The notes: generated by a model from the letters alone, not told the origin. 64,000 nt of DNA from CBDDDW01 sp965226805 (GCA_965226805.1 CBDDDW010000030.1:1-64000), one strand, 5' to 3'; positions 53,952 through 62,494 are shown, counted from the stretch's first letter. Program-made: numbers and translations.

Positions 53952-54020
53952 GTGAACTTCGAATTTGACGACGAGGTCCTAGTTGAAGTGGTGGAGGAGC
54001 TGCCGGAGGATCGCGTATGA
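53952..54020 (+). CDS. 22-codon acidic ORF overlapping the DUF262 gene
   Basis: GTG 53952 follows GAGGGGAGAAC, a strong ribosome-binding site. It encodes 22 residues with 9 Asp or Glu (NFEFDDEVLVEVVEELPEDR) and ends in TGA overlapping the ATG of the next gene (ATGA at 54017-54020). Either a short antitoxin-like or leader peptide, or a translational-coupling device. Too short for homology. Confidence 0.4.
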   Translation: MNFEFDDEVLVEVVEELPEDRV

Positions 54021-55726
54021 GCATTGTCTCGATTTTGGACCAGGTCAAGAACGGCGAGATTGTCCTTCCCGCAATCCAGCGAGAGTTTGTCTGGCCCCAG
54101 TACAAGATCTTGCGGCTCCTGGACTCGATCATGCGTGGATACCCCATCGGGACTGCTCTGCTTTGGGAGACCTACGATAACATCCAGCACCGCACCTTCG
54201 TCCGAGACTTCAGGTCCGGCCTTGTGCGCAGGTATCACGATAACGCCCAAGGGCGGAAGCTCAACCTCGTGTTGGACGGGCAGCAGCGTATCCAGTCGCT
54301 CTACACAGGCCTTTACGGCACCGTCGAAGGGCAATCACTATATTTCGATGTGCTGAGCGGTATGGAGTTCGATGACGTCTCCCACGAGAAATTCCTGTTT
54401 TCCTTCGCCACGTCAGTGGAGGCCAAAGATTGGAACACTCAGGTAATAGAGGAGCTGGCCGACCTTCCAGACAAGACGGCAAAGGACCTCGTATACCCCT
54501 TTTATGTGAAAGTGGCGGACCTCCTAGCAACGGATGAAGCGGGCAGAAGGGCCGTGGTAGGCCAGCTTTCTAACGCGTTGAGCCTCACGGATGAGGAGCA
54601 GCTGCGTCTCGACGCCAACCTGTTTACCTTCGATGAAGCCCTGAAGAGGGAGGAAAATATACTCAAGGTGTCGATAGTCGACGAGGACTTCACCGGGGAG
54701 AGCCCCTACCGAAAGTCCGAGTCCGACGTGCTCGAGATCTTCGTACGCATCAACTGGGCGGGCACTGCTCGAAGCCGGTCAGACTTGATATTCAGTATAC
54801 TGAAACTGAACTGGAAAGAGTCGGCCCAGGCATTGCCAGACGTCCTGAGAATCATCAACAGGGATAACTCCTTCGATCTCGACACGGATTTCGTAATCAG
54901 GTGCCTGTTCGCCGTCTCCGACCTTGGTACCAAGTTCGATGTAGACGTTCTGAGGAAGCGAAGCAACTTGGTGACAGTGAGGGCTAATTTCCAGCGATGC
55001 TGCGAGGCGATGCTGGCAACGGTTGAATTCGCGAAAACGCAATGTTCGCTGGCCGGCGGCAGGCTGATGGGCGGGACCAGTTCATTGATTCCCTTCGTTT
55101 ATTATTTATACCATGCTCCGGACCGGAGGTTCAGTGAGGACCAGATCGAAGATGCGCGCAGGGCCTTGTACCTCCTTGCCTTCACCAGGCCGTTTGCGCG
55201 TTCGGCCGATAGCAGGCTTGGAGCTTTTATTCGCTCAGATCTGCAGCCCTTAATCGGTTCCGTCGATGGAAGGTTCCCTCTGGCCAAGGTAGTCAATTGG
55301 GTTGGCTATTGGGAGACGGTCAGGGGTTGTGATCAGGGGCTTCTCCAGTCCAACCCGGCCCTGGCGATCCACGTAGTACAGGGTATGGGCGGGCAGCCGG
55401 TGAAGTACGTGAATCACGCCCCTGAGTTAGACTACGTATTTCCTCGGGCTCAGCTGCGCGCGCACGGTTACGATGAAGGGCTCGTCAATCACTTCGCCAA
55501 TGTGTGGGCGCTTCCGGAGGGCAAAGGCCCCAACAGACGAAACCGGCATCCCTCCTCCCATTGGAAGGACGTAGATGACGGTTACCTGGAGGAAGCCCTT
55601 ATCGAGCGGAGTCTGCTTGACTATCCCAGTTACCCTGCGTTTATCAGCCAGCGTACCGAGCGTATCGTACGAAAGGTGCGGGATAGGCTCCAATTCACCG
55701 ACGACCTGTTCAAACCCAACGTTTGA
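54017..55726 (+). CDS. DUF262/DUF1524-type protein (GmrSD-like) with a substituted HNH histidine
   Basis: 569 residues. DUF262 domain: LPAIQREFVWPQYKILRLLD (about 17-36) and LVLDGQQRIQSLYTG (about 83-97), the ParB-like DGQQR NTPase motif. Middle segment EIFVRINWAGTARSRSDLIF, usually VRVNSGGT with K-S-D-L. C-terminal HNH-like part: LDYVFPRAQLRAHGYDEG...NRRNRHPSSHW (about 475-525). Related DUF1524 nucleases have D-H-x-F-P here; this protein has Tyr in place of the His, a change reachable by CAC to TAC. DUF262 proteins include type IV restriction enzymes and BREX/Druantia accessories, so this is a possible defence gene, perhaps catalytically inactive. Coupled to the 22-codon ORF. No methylase nearby. 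Confidence 0.85.
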   Translation: MSIVSILDQVKNGEIVLPAIQREFVWPQYKILRLLDSIMRGYPIGTALLWETYDNIQHRTFVRDFRSGLVRRYHDNAQGRKLNLVLDGQQRIQSLYTGLYGTVEGQSLYFDVLSGMEFDDVSHEKFLFSFATSVEAKDWNTQVIEELADLPDKTAKDLVYPFYVKVADLLATDEAGRRAVVGQLSNALSLTDEEQLRLDANLFTFDEALKREENILKVSIVDEDFTGESPYRKSESDVLEIFVRINWAGTARSRSDLIFSILKLNWKESAQALPDVLRIINRDNSFDLDTDFVIRCLFAVSDLGTKFDVDVLRKRSNLVTVRANFQRCCEAMLATVEFAKTQCSLAGGRLMGGTSSLIPFVYYLYHAPDRRFSEDQIEDARRALYLLAFTRPFARSADSRLGAFIRSDLQPLIGSVDGRFPLAKVVNWVGYWETVRGCDQGLLQSNPALAIHVVQGMGGQPVKYVNHAPELDYVFPRAQLRAHGYDEGLVNHFANVWALPEGKGPNRRNRHPSSHWKDVDDGYLEEALIERSLLDYPSYPAFISQRTERIVRKVRDRLQFTDDLFKPNV

Positions 55727-55779
55727 CGTCCCAGACTTTCGTCCGGGAGCTATGTTGGTCCAAGAGAGAGGTGTGACCT

Positions 55780-56445
55780 GTGGGTGAGCCGTATCCGCCT
55801 GTCGATTCCCCGGCCACTACCCTATTTCCTCAGTTCCAATCGAAGCTGTACGAGATGGTCTCCACTGAAGTCAATGGCCTGACGGATCAGCAGTTGAATT
55901 GGGACTCGGACCGGTGGGAGTGGAGCAAGTGGAATGCGCGCCGCCAGGTTAGCCACATCGCGCATTTCATTCCCAGCTGGCTCCTGACACGTTGGGGCGA
56001 GCAGTTGTTCCCCGGGGGGCTGTCCGAGCTAGGAGAGCTGGCAGAATACCCCAATTCCCGTACCAGCGGCTGGCTGGATGAGACCCAGTACTGGGAGTTG
56101 CCGTCCATCCTGACGAAGGTTGACCAGGGCATGAGGCTTGTCCAGCACGTACTGGCCAACGAGACGGTGGAGTCCCTACGGCGGAAGGAGATAACGAGAC
56201 CCGATACGCCCCCACATTGGAGGCAGTTCGCCAGGGCCCACCCGACGGGAGTCCGATGGCACGAGGCAGACCCCAGCCTCTCCTATATGACGCTTGAGGC
56301 TACCGTCCGGCACCTGTACTTCGAGACGACTACCCACCTGTACAATATCCAACGCCTGAAGAGGGCCCAAGGGCTCACCGCAACAGTAGAGATACCCTAT
56401 GAGGGGTATTGGGCCCTCCCGGACTGGGACCGCAGTGAGCCGTAG
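55780..56445 (+). CDS. DinB-like superfamily protein
   Basis: 221 residues from GTG 55780 (GAGAGG upstream). Helical, with WEWSKWNARRQVSHIAHFIP (about 45-64) containing the first metal-type His and ATVRHLYFETTTHLYNIQRL (about 173-192) with the later His pair, the spacing of the DinB/YfiT four-helix bundle that binds divalent metal. Such proteins include bacillithiol or mycothiol transferases. It follows the DUF262 gene by 53 bases; a linked function is not obvious. A terminator follows at 56502. Confidence 0.6.
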   Translation: MGEPYPPVDSPATTLFPQFQSKLYEMVSTEVNGLTDQQLNWDSDRWEWSKWNARRQVSHIAHFIPSWLLTRWGEQLFPGGLSELGELAEYPNSRTSGWLDETQYWELPSILTKVDQGMRLVQHVLANETVESLRRKEITRPDTPPHWRQFARAHPTGVRWHEADPSLSYMTLEATVRHLYFETTTHLYNIQRLKRAQGLTATVEIPYEGYWALPDWDRSEP

Positions 56446-56501
56446 TCCGCGAGTGATGGACCCGGCCTCATGAGTCCGCGTACAGGAAAATCGCAGTTGG
56501 C

Positions 56502-56526
56502 CCGCTCACCATGAGCGGATTTTTGT
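56502..56526 (+). terminator. Intrinsic terminator between convergent genes
   Basis: 7-bp stem CCGCTCA / TGAGCGG with a CCA loop, followed by ATTTTTG. It serves the DinB-like gene and perhaps the opposite VOC gene. Confidence 0.6.
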
Positions 56527-56550
56527 ACCGCGCTTTTGCGCAAGCAAGTA

Positions 56551-56928
56551 CTAGTAGGTCATGATTTCCAGGCCGTGGCCGCTGGGGTCCGTGAAATAGA
56601 GAGACTTTCCCTTACCCTTTGCCCCTAGCTTGATGCCGGGCCCCTCCATGTTGTCTCCGCCCCCCGCGTTGTCCCCGTAGGGAATTCCGGATTCCCGTAC
56701 TTTGGAGAACACGGCATCGAACTCGTCTGCATCCATGCCGAAGGCGTAATGTGCCCTCTGGAAGTCCTCCGAGACACGGAAGAGCAGGTTGAGGGAGTCG
56801 TTGACTCCTACGCCGAGAAAGGGGCCGATTTCACCCTGGTCTTCGAAGCTGAAGATCCGGGTATAGAACTCTACCGACGCCTCCCTGTTGTTAACGGGCA
56901 CCACTGTGTGATCAAGCACTATTCCCAT
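56551..56928 (-). CDS. VOC-family protein (glyoxalase/dioxygenase fold)
   Basis: 125 residues, one vicinal-oxygen-chelate module pair. Metal-type residues: His in VLDHTVVPVNNREASVEFY, His in AHYAFGMDADEFDAVF and Glu in GHGLEIMTY at the end. KSLYFTDPSGHGLE is the typical final strand. ATG 56928 follows GAGAGGTGACAAC. Could be a lactoylglutathione lyase-like enzyme, an extradiol dioxygenase relative or a resistance protein. Substrate unknown. Confidence 0.9.
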   Translation of the reverse strand: MGIVLDHTVVPVNNREASVEFYTRIFSFEDQGEIGPFLGVGVNDSLNLLFRVSEDFQRAHYAFGMDADEFDAVFSKVRESGIPYGDNAGGGDNMEGPGIKLGAKGKGKSLYFTDPSGHGLEIMTY

Positions 56929-57126
56929 GTTGTCACCTCTCGTTGTTCCTCTCCATTCGTGAACGTCCGCCCCGCCCAGGCTGGTCGCTCCGGCGGCGAC
57001 AGCCCGGCATCAATATTCTACAACCGATCTCGAAATGCTCAAGGGTGGTTCTTGCCGTAGCTTCGGGACTCTGAAGGGATGCTCTGAGGATCTCGCCGCG
57101 TCGTTCACAGTTACGGCCCGGCGTAT

Positions 57127-57155
57127 TTGACGCGCCCTGGGGCCGGTGCTATACT
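57127..57155 (+). promoter_or_regulatory. Sigma70-type promoter before the EthD/CoA-transferase unit
   Basis: TTGACG at 57127-57132, a 17-base spacer, TATACT at 57150-57155. The predicted leader to ATG 57314 is about 150 bases. The rest of the 385-base gap from 56929 shows nothing else. Confidence 0.55.
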
Positions 57156-57313
57156 CGCCGCGTCTTCAGCAGGTCCGCAGGTCGGGTGGGTGGCGGAGTG
57201 TGGCCCATAGCTGGAGGAAATCAAGTTTGAGGTCATGCTATAGATGGATATGCGGTGCTTCGCATCAGGTGGCGTCGTGAGATCAGCTCTTGATGACCTC
57301 CCAGGGAGTCAAG

Positions 57314-57697
57314 ATGCCGAGTGGTAATGTAGGGAAAGCGTTGCTTATGGTGTTCTCCGACCCGGAACCGGAGCGGGAAGAGGAGATCAACCGGTGGAAC
57401 CATGAGGAGCACATGGCCGATGAGTTGCGCCGGGTGCCGGGAGTAGTGGGCGCCCGGCGCTACGTGTCCTGCGTGGATGTCCAGCAGAAGGTCTATGGTG
57501 CGCGTGGCATCCCCGAGTATTTCCCCAAATATGTAACGTTGTACGAACTGGAGACCGAGGAGGTGCTCCTCGGCCCGGAGTACCAGGAATTTATAACCAA
57601 CCCCACTGAGTGGACCCGCCGGGTCGCAGGGAGCTCCGGGTTAACGGCCCTGGTGTACCGCCAGGTGTACCCTGAGGAGGGGTTCCTCACCCGCTGA
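57314..57697 (+). CDS. EthD-like dimeric alpha-beta barrel protein
   Basis: 127 residues from ATG 57314 (GGGAG at 7 bases; ATG 57293 is alternative). ALLMVFSDPEPEREEEINRW and the following NHEEHMADELRRVPGVVGAR have the N/W-x-x-x-H-x-x-E-L-x-x-V-P-G-V pattern of EthD and related stress-response barrels. It resembles each half of the protein at 34085. It is 18 bases before the first CoA-transferase, so probably in one operon and involved in the same catabolic route. Confidence 0.65.
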   Translation: MPSGNVGKALLMVFSDPEPEREEEINRWNHEEHMADELRRVPGVVGARRYVSCVDVQQKVYGARGIPEYFPKYVTLYELETEEVLLGPEYQEFITNPTEWTRRVAGSSGLTALVYRQVYPEEGFLTR

Positions 57698-57715
57698 CGA
57701 GAGGGATGAAGCTCA

Positions 57716-58948
57716 TTGCCGGAATCCCAGGTACCAAACCACCAACAGCCCCTGGCCGGGTACCGGGTGCTGGACCTTGCTGGGCCTCTGGGAGTGTTCT
57801 GCGGGAAGTTGATGGCGGACATGGGGGCCGACGTTATCAAGGTGGAGCCCCCCGGTGGCGACCCCATGCGGGGTATCGGCCCCTTCGTGCGGGACCAGCC
57901 CGGCCCGGAGCGTAGCCTCCACTGGCTCCACTTCAATACCAACAAGCGCAGCATCACCCTGGACATCGGTACCGATGGGGGAGCGACGCTGCTCCGCAGA
58001 CTGGCCGGCAGTGCCGACGCCGTCCTCGAGACCTGCCAGCCGGGAACCCTGCCTGACCTCGGCCTTGGTTACGCCGACCTTGCCGCTCTCAATCCAGGGC
58101 TGATTTATGTTTCGATAACGCCCTTCGGCCAGACGGGTCCATACAAGGATTACAAAGGGTCCGACCTGATCGGCCTGGCGATGGGCGGCTACATGTATGT
58201 CACCGGATGGCCCCACACTCCACCCACCCGCCTGTGGGGGTCCCAGGCCTACCACACCGCCTCCAACCGGGCCTTTGTCGCCTTCCTCATTGCTACCTTC
58301 GATCGTCTAAGTACTGGCCTGGGCCAGCATATAGACGTCTCCTTGCAGGAGTCGGTCGCAGCCACAACCGAGCACGTTAACGCCTCCCAGCTTTATTCCC
58401 GCGTTTCAGCCGTGCGCTCCGGCTTCCGCCACTCCGGCCTGTTCGTCGCCACCTGGAGGTGCAAGGACGGCTACGTCAGCATCACCACCAATACTCGTGA
58501 GTCTTGGGACGAGCTTCGGTCCTGGATGGGTGAGGAAGGGATGGCCGGCGACCTGATGCAGGAGAAGTACGACAACCGCTTCTTTCTGCGAGGAGAGTAT
58601 TCCGGCCATATAGAGGAGCTCGTGGAGAAATGGACCATGCATCACACCCGCGAGGAGATCACAGAGCGGGGACAGGGCCACCACCACCCGTGGGGGCCCG
58701 CCGCGAGGCCCTCAGAGGTACTGGGAAACCCCCAGTTGAATGCCAGAGGTTTCCTCATCGAGTGGACAGACGGGGATCTGGACGCTACCTTTACCTATCC
58801 GGGCGCCCCCTATAGCTTATCTCGATCGCCGTGGAAGCTAAGAAGCTCGGCGCCGCGCATCGGCCAGCATAATACAGAGGTGTACCAGACCGAGCTGGGC
58901 CTCTCCTCCTCGGAAGTCGAGGAACTTGCAAATGGCGGTGCACTTTAA
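57716..58948 (+). CDS. Class III (CaiB/BaiF) CoA-transferase
   Basis: 410 residues. VLDLAGPLGVFCGKLMADMG and ADVIKVEPPGGDPMRGIGPF form the CoA-binding N-terminus, LNPGLIYVSITPFGQTGPYK (about 122-141) and the later GLIGLAMG-like segment are typical. The catalytic Asp is expected about residue 165-170, but here the segment reads KGSDLIGLAMGGYM, so the Asp may be that in GSD. Members move CoA between carboxylic acids without free CoA. TTG 57716 is the best start after GAGAGGG. The next gene is a second CaiB-like gene 32 bases on, so the two may form a heteromeric enzyme or act in sequence. Confidence 0.9.
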   Translation: MPESQVPNHQQPLAGYRVLDLAGPLGVFCGKLMADMGADVIKVEPPGGDPMRGIGPFVRDQPGPERSLHWLHFNTNKRSITLDIGTDGGATLLRRLAGSADAVLETCQPGTLPDLGLGYADLAALNPGLIYVSITPFGQTGPYKDYKGSDLIGLAMGGYMYVTGWPHTPPTRLWGSQAYHTASNRAFVAFLIATFDRLSTGLGQHIDVSLQESVAATTEHVNASQLYSRVSAVRSGFRHSGLFVATWRCKDGYVSITTNTRESWDELRSWMGEEGMAGDLMQEKYDNRFFLRGEYSGHIEELVEKWTMHHTREEITERGQGHHHPWGPAARPSEVLGNPQLNARGFLIEWTDGDLDATFTYPGAPYSLSRSPWKLRSSAPRIGQHNTEVYQTELGLSSSEVEELANGGAL

Positions 58949-58980
58949 GTGCCTGGACAAGGGCGAAGAAGGAATCGGCT

Positions 58981-60219
58981 ATGGCAATGATTGAGCCGGA
59001 GCAGCAGGAACGCTATGCGCTGAGAGGGATCCGGGTTGTGGACTTCACCTGGATCCACGCCGGGCCCTCAGCGACGCGCATCCTGGCGGACCAGGGGGCC
59101 GAGGTTATCAAGATCGAGTCAAACTACGCACTGGCTGTCGTAGGAGGTCCCTCTTCCTATACGCCGAGGGGAGAGGGTCTCCGCCATAACTGGAACGCCG
59201 GCAAGCTCTCTCTTTCCCTCAACATGAGGACTCCTCAGGGCATTGACATCGCCAAGCGTCTGGTAGCGGTGTCCGACATCGTTGCGGAAAATTTCAGCGG
59301 TCGGGTCATGCCCCGGTGGGGGATGGACTACGACGACCTGGCGAAGATAAAGCCAGACGTCATCATGCTGAGCATGTCGGGCCTTGGGCGGACCGGCCCC
59401 TGGAAGGACTATGTAAGCTATGGCCAAACTCTCCAGGCCTGGTCCGGCCTGACCTACCTGACAGGGTTCCCGGAAGCCGATCCATGTGGCCCGGCCAGCG
59501 CCTACTGCGATGCCGTGGCCGGAATGGCCGGCGCGCAGGCGGCGCTGCTCGCTCTCGTCCACCGCGCGCGTACCGGAGAGGGCCAGTGGATAGACCTTTC
59601 ACAGTTCGAGGCCCTGGCTTCGAATCTGGAAACCCTGGTCCTGGACCTCAGTGTCAACGGTAGGGGAGATGCTATCCAGAGGAGCGGCAACCGGCTGCCC
59701 CATGGGAACGGCGCCCCCCATGGGGCCTATAGGTGTCGCGGCGACGACCGCTGGGTGGCCATCGCGGTGTTCACGGATCAGGAATGGGACTGGTTCGCGA
59801 GGGCAATCGGGGACCCCCAATGGACCCGGGAAGAGCGCTTCTCCACGGTGCTGGGCCGCCGTGATAATGCTGATGACCTGGACCGTCTTGTGGAAGAGTG
59901 GACGATTCAACATACGCCGGAGGAGGTCATGCATGCGTTACAGGCCGCCGGCATTGCCGCCGGGGTCGTCCAATCGGGCGCGGATATGGTGGACGGGGAC
60001 CCTCAGCTCAATGAACGAGGGTTCTACCACAGCGTCCCAGATACCCACGGTGCCAGCTGGATCATAGAGGGCGCCCCATACAAGCTGTCCCGGACTCTAG
60101 GAGGAGCACTCAAGGGAGCCCCAGAGATGGGAGCGCACAACACCTACATCTGTCGTGACCTGCTGGGCATGTCCGACGACGATCTGGCCCAGTGCGCCAT
60201 TGATGGCGTCTTCGAGTAA
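58981..60219 (+). CDS. Class III (CaiB/BaiF) CoA-transferase, second gene
   Basis: 412 residues. GIRVVDFTWIHAGPSATRIL and ADQGAEVIKIES at the N-terminus, RWGMDYDDLAKIKPDVIMLS and SGLGRTGPWKDYVSYGQTLQ (about 120-160), then YCDAVAGMAGAQAALLALVH, where the Asp of YCDAVAG (about residue 178) sits in the position used as the catalytic aspartate. This one therefore has the clearer active site, while 57716 may be a non-catalytic or differently specialised partner. ATG 58981 follows GAAGGAATCGGCT. Confidence 0.92.
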   Translation: MAMIEPEQQERYALRGIRVVDFTWIHAGPSATRILADQGAEVIKIESNYALAVVGGPSSYTPRGEGLRHNWNAGKLSLSLNMRTPQGIDIAKRLVAVSDIVAENFSGRVMPRWGMDYDDLAKIKPDVIMLSMSGLGRTGPWKDYVSYGQTLQAWSGLTYLTGFPEADPCGPASAYCDAVAGMAGAQAALLALVHRARTGEGQWIDLSQFEALASNLETLVLDLSVNGRGDAIQRSGNRLPHGNGAPHGAYRCRGDDRWVAIAVFTDQEWDWFARAIGDPQWTREERFSTVLGRRDNADDLDRLVEEWTIQHTPEEVMHALQAAGIAAGVVQSGADMVDGDPQLNERGFYHSVPDTHGASWIIEGAPYKLSRTLGGALKGAPEMGAHNTYICRDLLGMSDDDLAQCAIDGVFE

Positions 60220-60251
60220 ACACTTCTTCCATGGCACGGTCCCAATGTTAG

Positions 60252-60280
60252 TTGACACTAACGTAAGTGTATGCTAACAT
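60252..60280 (+). promoter_or_regulatory. Consensus promoter overlapping an inverted repeat; probably leaderless ArsR mRNA
   Basis: TTGACA at 60252-60257, a 17-base spacer, TAACAT at 60275-60280. The inverted repeat TTAGT-TGAC-ACTAA (60248-60261) overlaps the -35 box. The expected transcription start coincides with ATG 60288, and no ribosome-binding site is present, so translation would be leaderless. Confidence 0.6.
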
Positions 60281-60287
60281 ATCGTTA

Positions 60288-60617
60288 ATGGATATGGCTC
60301 TGCACGCGATCGCCGAACCCCACCGCCGGGGAATTCTACGTCTCGTTCAGGACGCCGAGCTGTCTTCGGGGGAGATAGCCTCTCAGTTCGACGTGACCCG
60401 TCCGGCTATCTCTCAGCATCTCAGGGTGCTGGTGGATGCCGGCCTGGTGACGGTGAGACCGGAGGGGACGCGGAGGCTCTACAGAGCCCGCCCGGAGGGC
60501 CTGGCGGAGCTGAGGAGGTTCCTGGAGGAGTTCTGGGGGGACCGCCTGAAGGTGCTGGCGGAGGAAGCGGAAGCAGAGGAACGGAGGGCAGCATATGGTC
60601 ATACGCGGCGAAACTGA
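60288..60617 (+). CDS. ArsR-family transcriptional regulator
   Basis: 109 residues, winged helix. MALHAIAEPHRRGILRLVQD opens the domain; SSGEIASQFDVTRPAISQHL (about 31-50) is the recognition helix region; RVLVDAGLVTVRPEGTRRLY forms the wing. No metal-binding cysteines, so it senses something other than thiophilic metals, as in the SdpR-like group often paired with SRPBCC proteins. The inverted repeat over its promoter suggests autorepression. The next ORF, a broken SRPBCC gene, overlaps its end by 23 bases. Confidence 0.9.
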   Translation: MDMALHAIAEPHRRGILRLVQDAELSSGEIASQFDVTRPAISQHLRVLVDAGLVTVRPEGTRRLYRARPEGLAELRRFLEEFWGDRLKVLAEEAEAEERRAAYGHTRRN

Positions 60618-60735
60618 TGCCGTGCAGCGGGAGGTCCGTATAGCCGCGCGGCAAGAGACGATTTTCCCATTTTTCACCGACCCTGAGAAGATGATGCGGT
60701 GTGCCAGGCCCATGCGTCTAATGGCGTGTCGCTAG
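60595..60735 (+). pseudogene. SRPBCC/AHSA1-like protein, truncated
   Basis: 46 codons from ATG 60595, overlapping the regulator. VQREVRIAARQETIFPFFTD followed by PEKMMR is the start of an activator-of-Hsp90-like (AHSA1) domain. The expected W-x-G and the beta-strands that follow are replaced by a short unrelated tail ending in TAG, and only traces (GDVYEVTSL near 60742) remain. ArsR plus SRPBCC gene pairs are common and functionally linked, so this one has lost its partner. Confidence 0.6.
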
Positions 60736-60826
60736 AAAAGGGAGACGTCTACGAAGTGACCAGCCTGGTGTAACTGGTACCACGGGGTACCCTTGCCGCG
60801 TTTGGTGTGGGAATGATCCTCTACAC

Positions 60827-61810
60827 TCAGCGCTGAGTCCTTACCCAGGCCAACGCACTTATAGCCTCAAGCACAATACGATGAGCTGCTTCAGCAGTGA
60901 TGCCGGCTGAGTTATCGTAGGCAGGGGAGACCTCTACCACGTCCATCGCTACCAGGTTGACTGATGAGATGATGCGACGCACCGCCCGCAGCAGAGAGGT
61001 GGATGTGATACCTCCTGGCTCCGGGGCACCCGTTCCAGGGGCGAAGGCAGGGTCCAGCACATCTATGTCCACGGAGAGGTATGTGTATTCTGGTCCCTCC
61101 TGAGCCTCGTGGATCGCTTCCTGCAGCACCTCATCGAACCCCCGGTCCTCGATCTCTGACATCTGGTGCCACCTCATTCCTTGTTCTCGCATCCAGTTGA
61201 ATACATTCTGGGGTGGCCAATAACCTCTCAGGCCCACCTGGATGAAGTTCTTACCAGGGACAGCACCGCTTTCAATAAGTCTCCTCATCGGGGTAGTGTG
61301 GGAAATGAACGAGCCGTACGTGGAATCCCCGGTGTCTGGGTGGGCGTCGAAGTGAATCATGCCCACTTTGCCGAATCCATAGTGTTGAGCAACGGCGGTG
61401 GCACTGGGCAGCGCAAGGGAGTGATCCCCTCCCAGAACTATGGGAATGGCTCCCGCATCAAGGGCTTAGGTGACCTTCGCTTGGATCGCCTGGTGGCTAG
61501 ATTCTAGCGAGAAGGGAGGGCAGATTGCGTCTCCAAAGTCCACCACTTTCAGAACCTGCATAGGGTAGACGCCCAATCCAATATGGTACAGATCATCATT
61601 GGGGCTCCCGAAGTAGCCAGCCTGGCGGATAGCACGAGGTCCGAATCTGGTCCCTGGACGGTGGACTACCATTTCCACCGGTGCACCTATGATAGCAACG
61701 TCCGCGCCCAGGGTTTTTAGCTCCGCTGCCGTCAGAGCAAGGGGAGCGTTCAGGTAAGTTGGTATGCCAATGTATGGAGGATGGGGTTCTTGATCATGAA
61801 TGTCTGGCAT
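60827..61810 (-). pseudogene. Agmatinase/arginase-family ureohydrolase with an in-frame TAA
   Basis: About 328 codons from ATG 61810 (TAGGAG upstream). The N-terminal part ends QAIQAKVT, then TAA at 61466-61468, then ALDAGAIPIVLGGDHSLALP in the same frame. Mn-binding motifs are complete: GGDHS, IHFDAHPDT, and YLSVDIDVLDPAFAPGTGAP. One substitution (AAA, GAA or CAA to TAA) explains the break. Ureohydrolases hydrolyse guanidino compounds such as agmatine or guanidinobutyrate to urea. If real, the enzyme is truncated before its active site. Confidence 0.9.
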
Positions 61811-61938
61811 GCGACTCCTATTTGGATCTTCCTCGCTTGAGTCCAATTCCCTCCTATGGAAGATGATCCTGTTGGTTTATGGGGAAGATGTAGCGTTGCA
61901 TAGGATTCCCCACTGTCGTTCGTTCGATCGATGCGGTT

Positions 61939-62038
61939 CTACGGGCCATCAGCCACCACGGTACCGTCCCGCATCGTGACGCGGCGGTCGGCGAGGCCGG
62001 CCACCTCCGTGTCGTGAGTGACGATAATGAGCGTCGTC
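61939..62038 (-). pseudogene. ABC transporter ATPase, C-terminal remnant
   Basis: About 32 residues: TLIIVTHDTEVAGLADRRVT followed by MRDGTVVADGP. The H-loop (VTHD) and D-R-R-V-x-x-x-x-D-G ending are those of LolD/MacB-type ATPases. It runs into the IS3-family fragment at 62039, which removed the rest. No other part of the gene is in the window. Confidence 0.7.
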
Positions 62039-62494
62039 TGTAGGGTGTCAGCGCAATTGGACACTATTGAGGCCTAGAAAACCGAAGAGGTTGGGGGTGG
62101 TAGAGGCTCCTTCAGAGGGGTAGATTAACCCTAAGTGAAAGGAGTCATTGATGACCCAGGTAGAGGATCAGGCCAGCCAAGCTGAGGAGCGAAGCCAGGA
62201 GACACGAAGCTTCGTGCGTCAGGTCCGTGCAGCGACCCGCCGTAAGTATACCCCTGAAGAGAAGATCCGCATCGTCTTGGAGGGGTTCAGACGGGAGACT
62301 ACCGTTAATGACCTGTGCCGACGGGAAGGAATCAAACCCCACTCCTACTACGCCTGGACGAAGGGGTTCATGGAAGCTGGGAAGGAGAGGTTGACTCGGG
62401 ACAGTGTGCGTGATGCGACCCGGCAAGAGATAGAGCAGCTCAAGCGGGAGAACAGAGAACTGAAGCAGCTGGTGGGTGAGTTGTCCCTGGAGTT
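62039..62494 (+). mobile_element. IS3-family element A, copy 2, 5' fragment
   Basis: Matches 6159-6255 plus 7960-8326 without the nested element, starting TGTAGGGTGTCAGCG. It contains a single CTAAG (62131-62135), the empty target of IS1380-like element A. The identity stops at CTGGAGTT, next to IS3-family element B. The orfA gene begins at ATG 62151 and its open frame runs on to 62537 through the junction, giving a truncated protein. Confidence 0.92.

Noticed and set aside
53740..53955. 71-codon open frame before the DUF262 unit
   Set aside because: No similarity and no convincing ribosome-binding site; it ends inside the better-supported 22-codon ORF.
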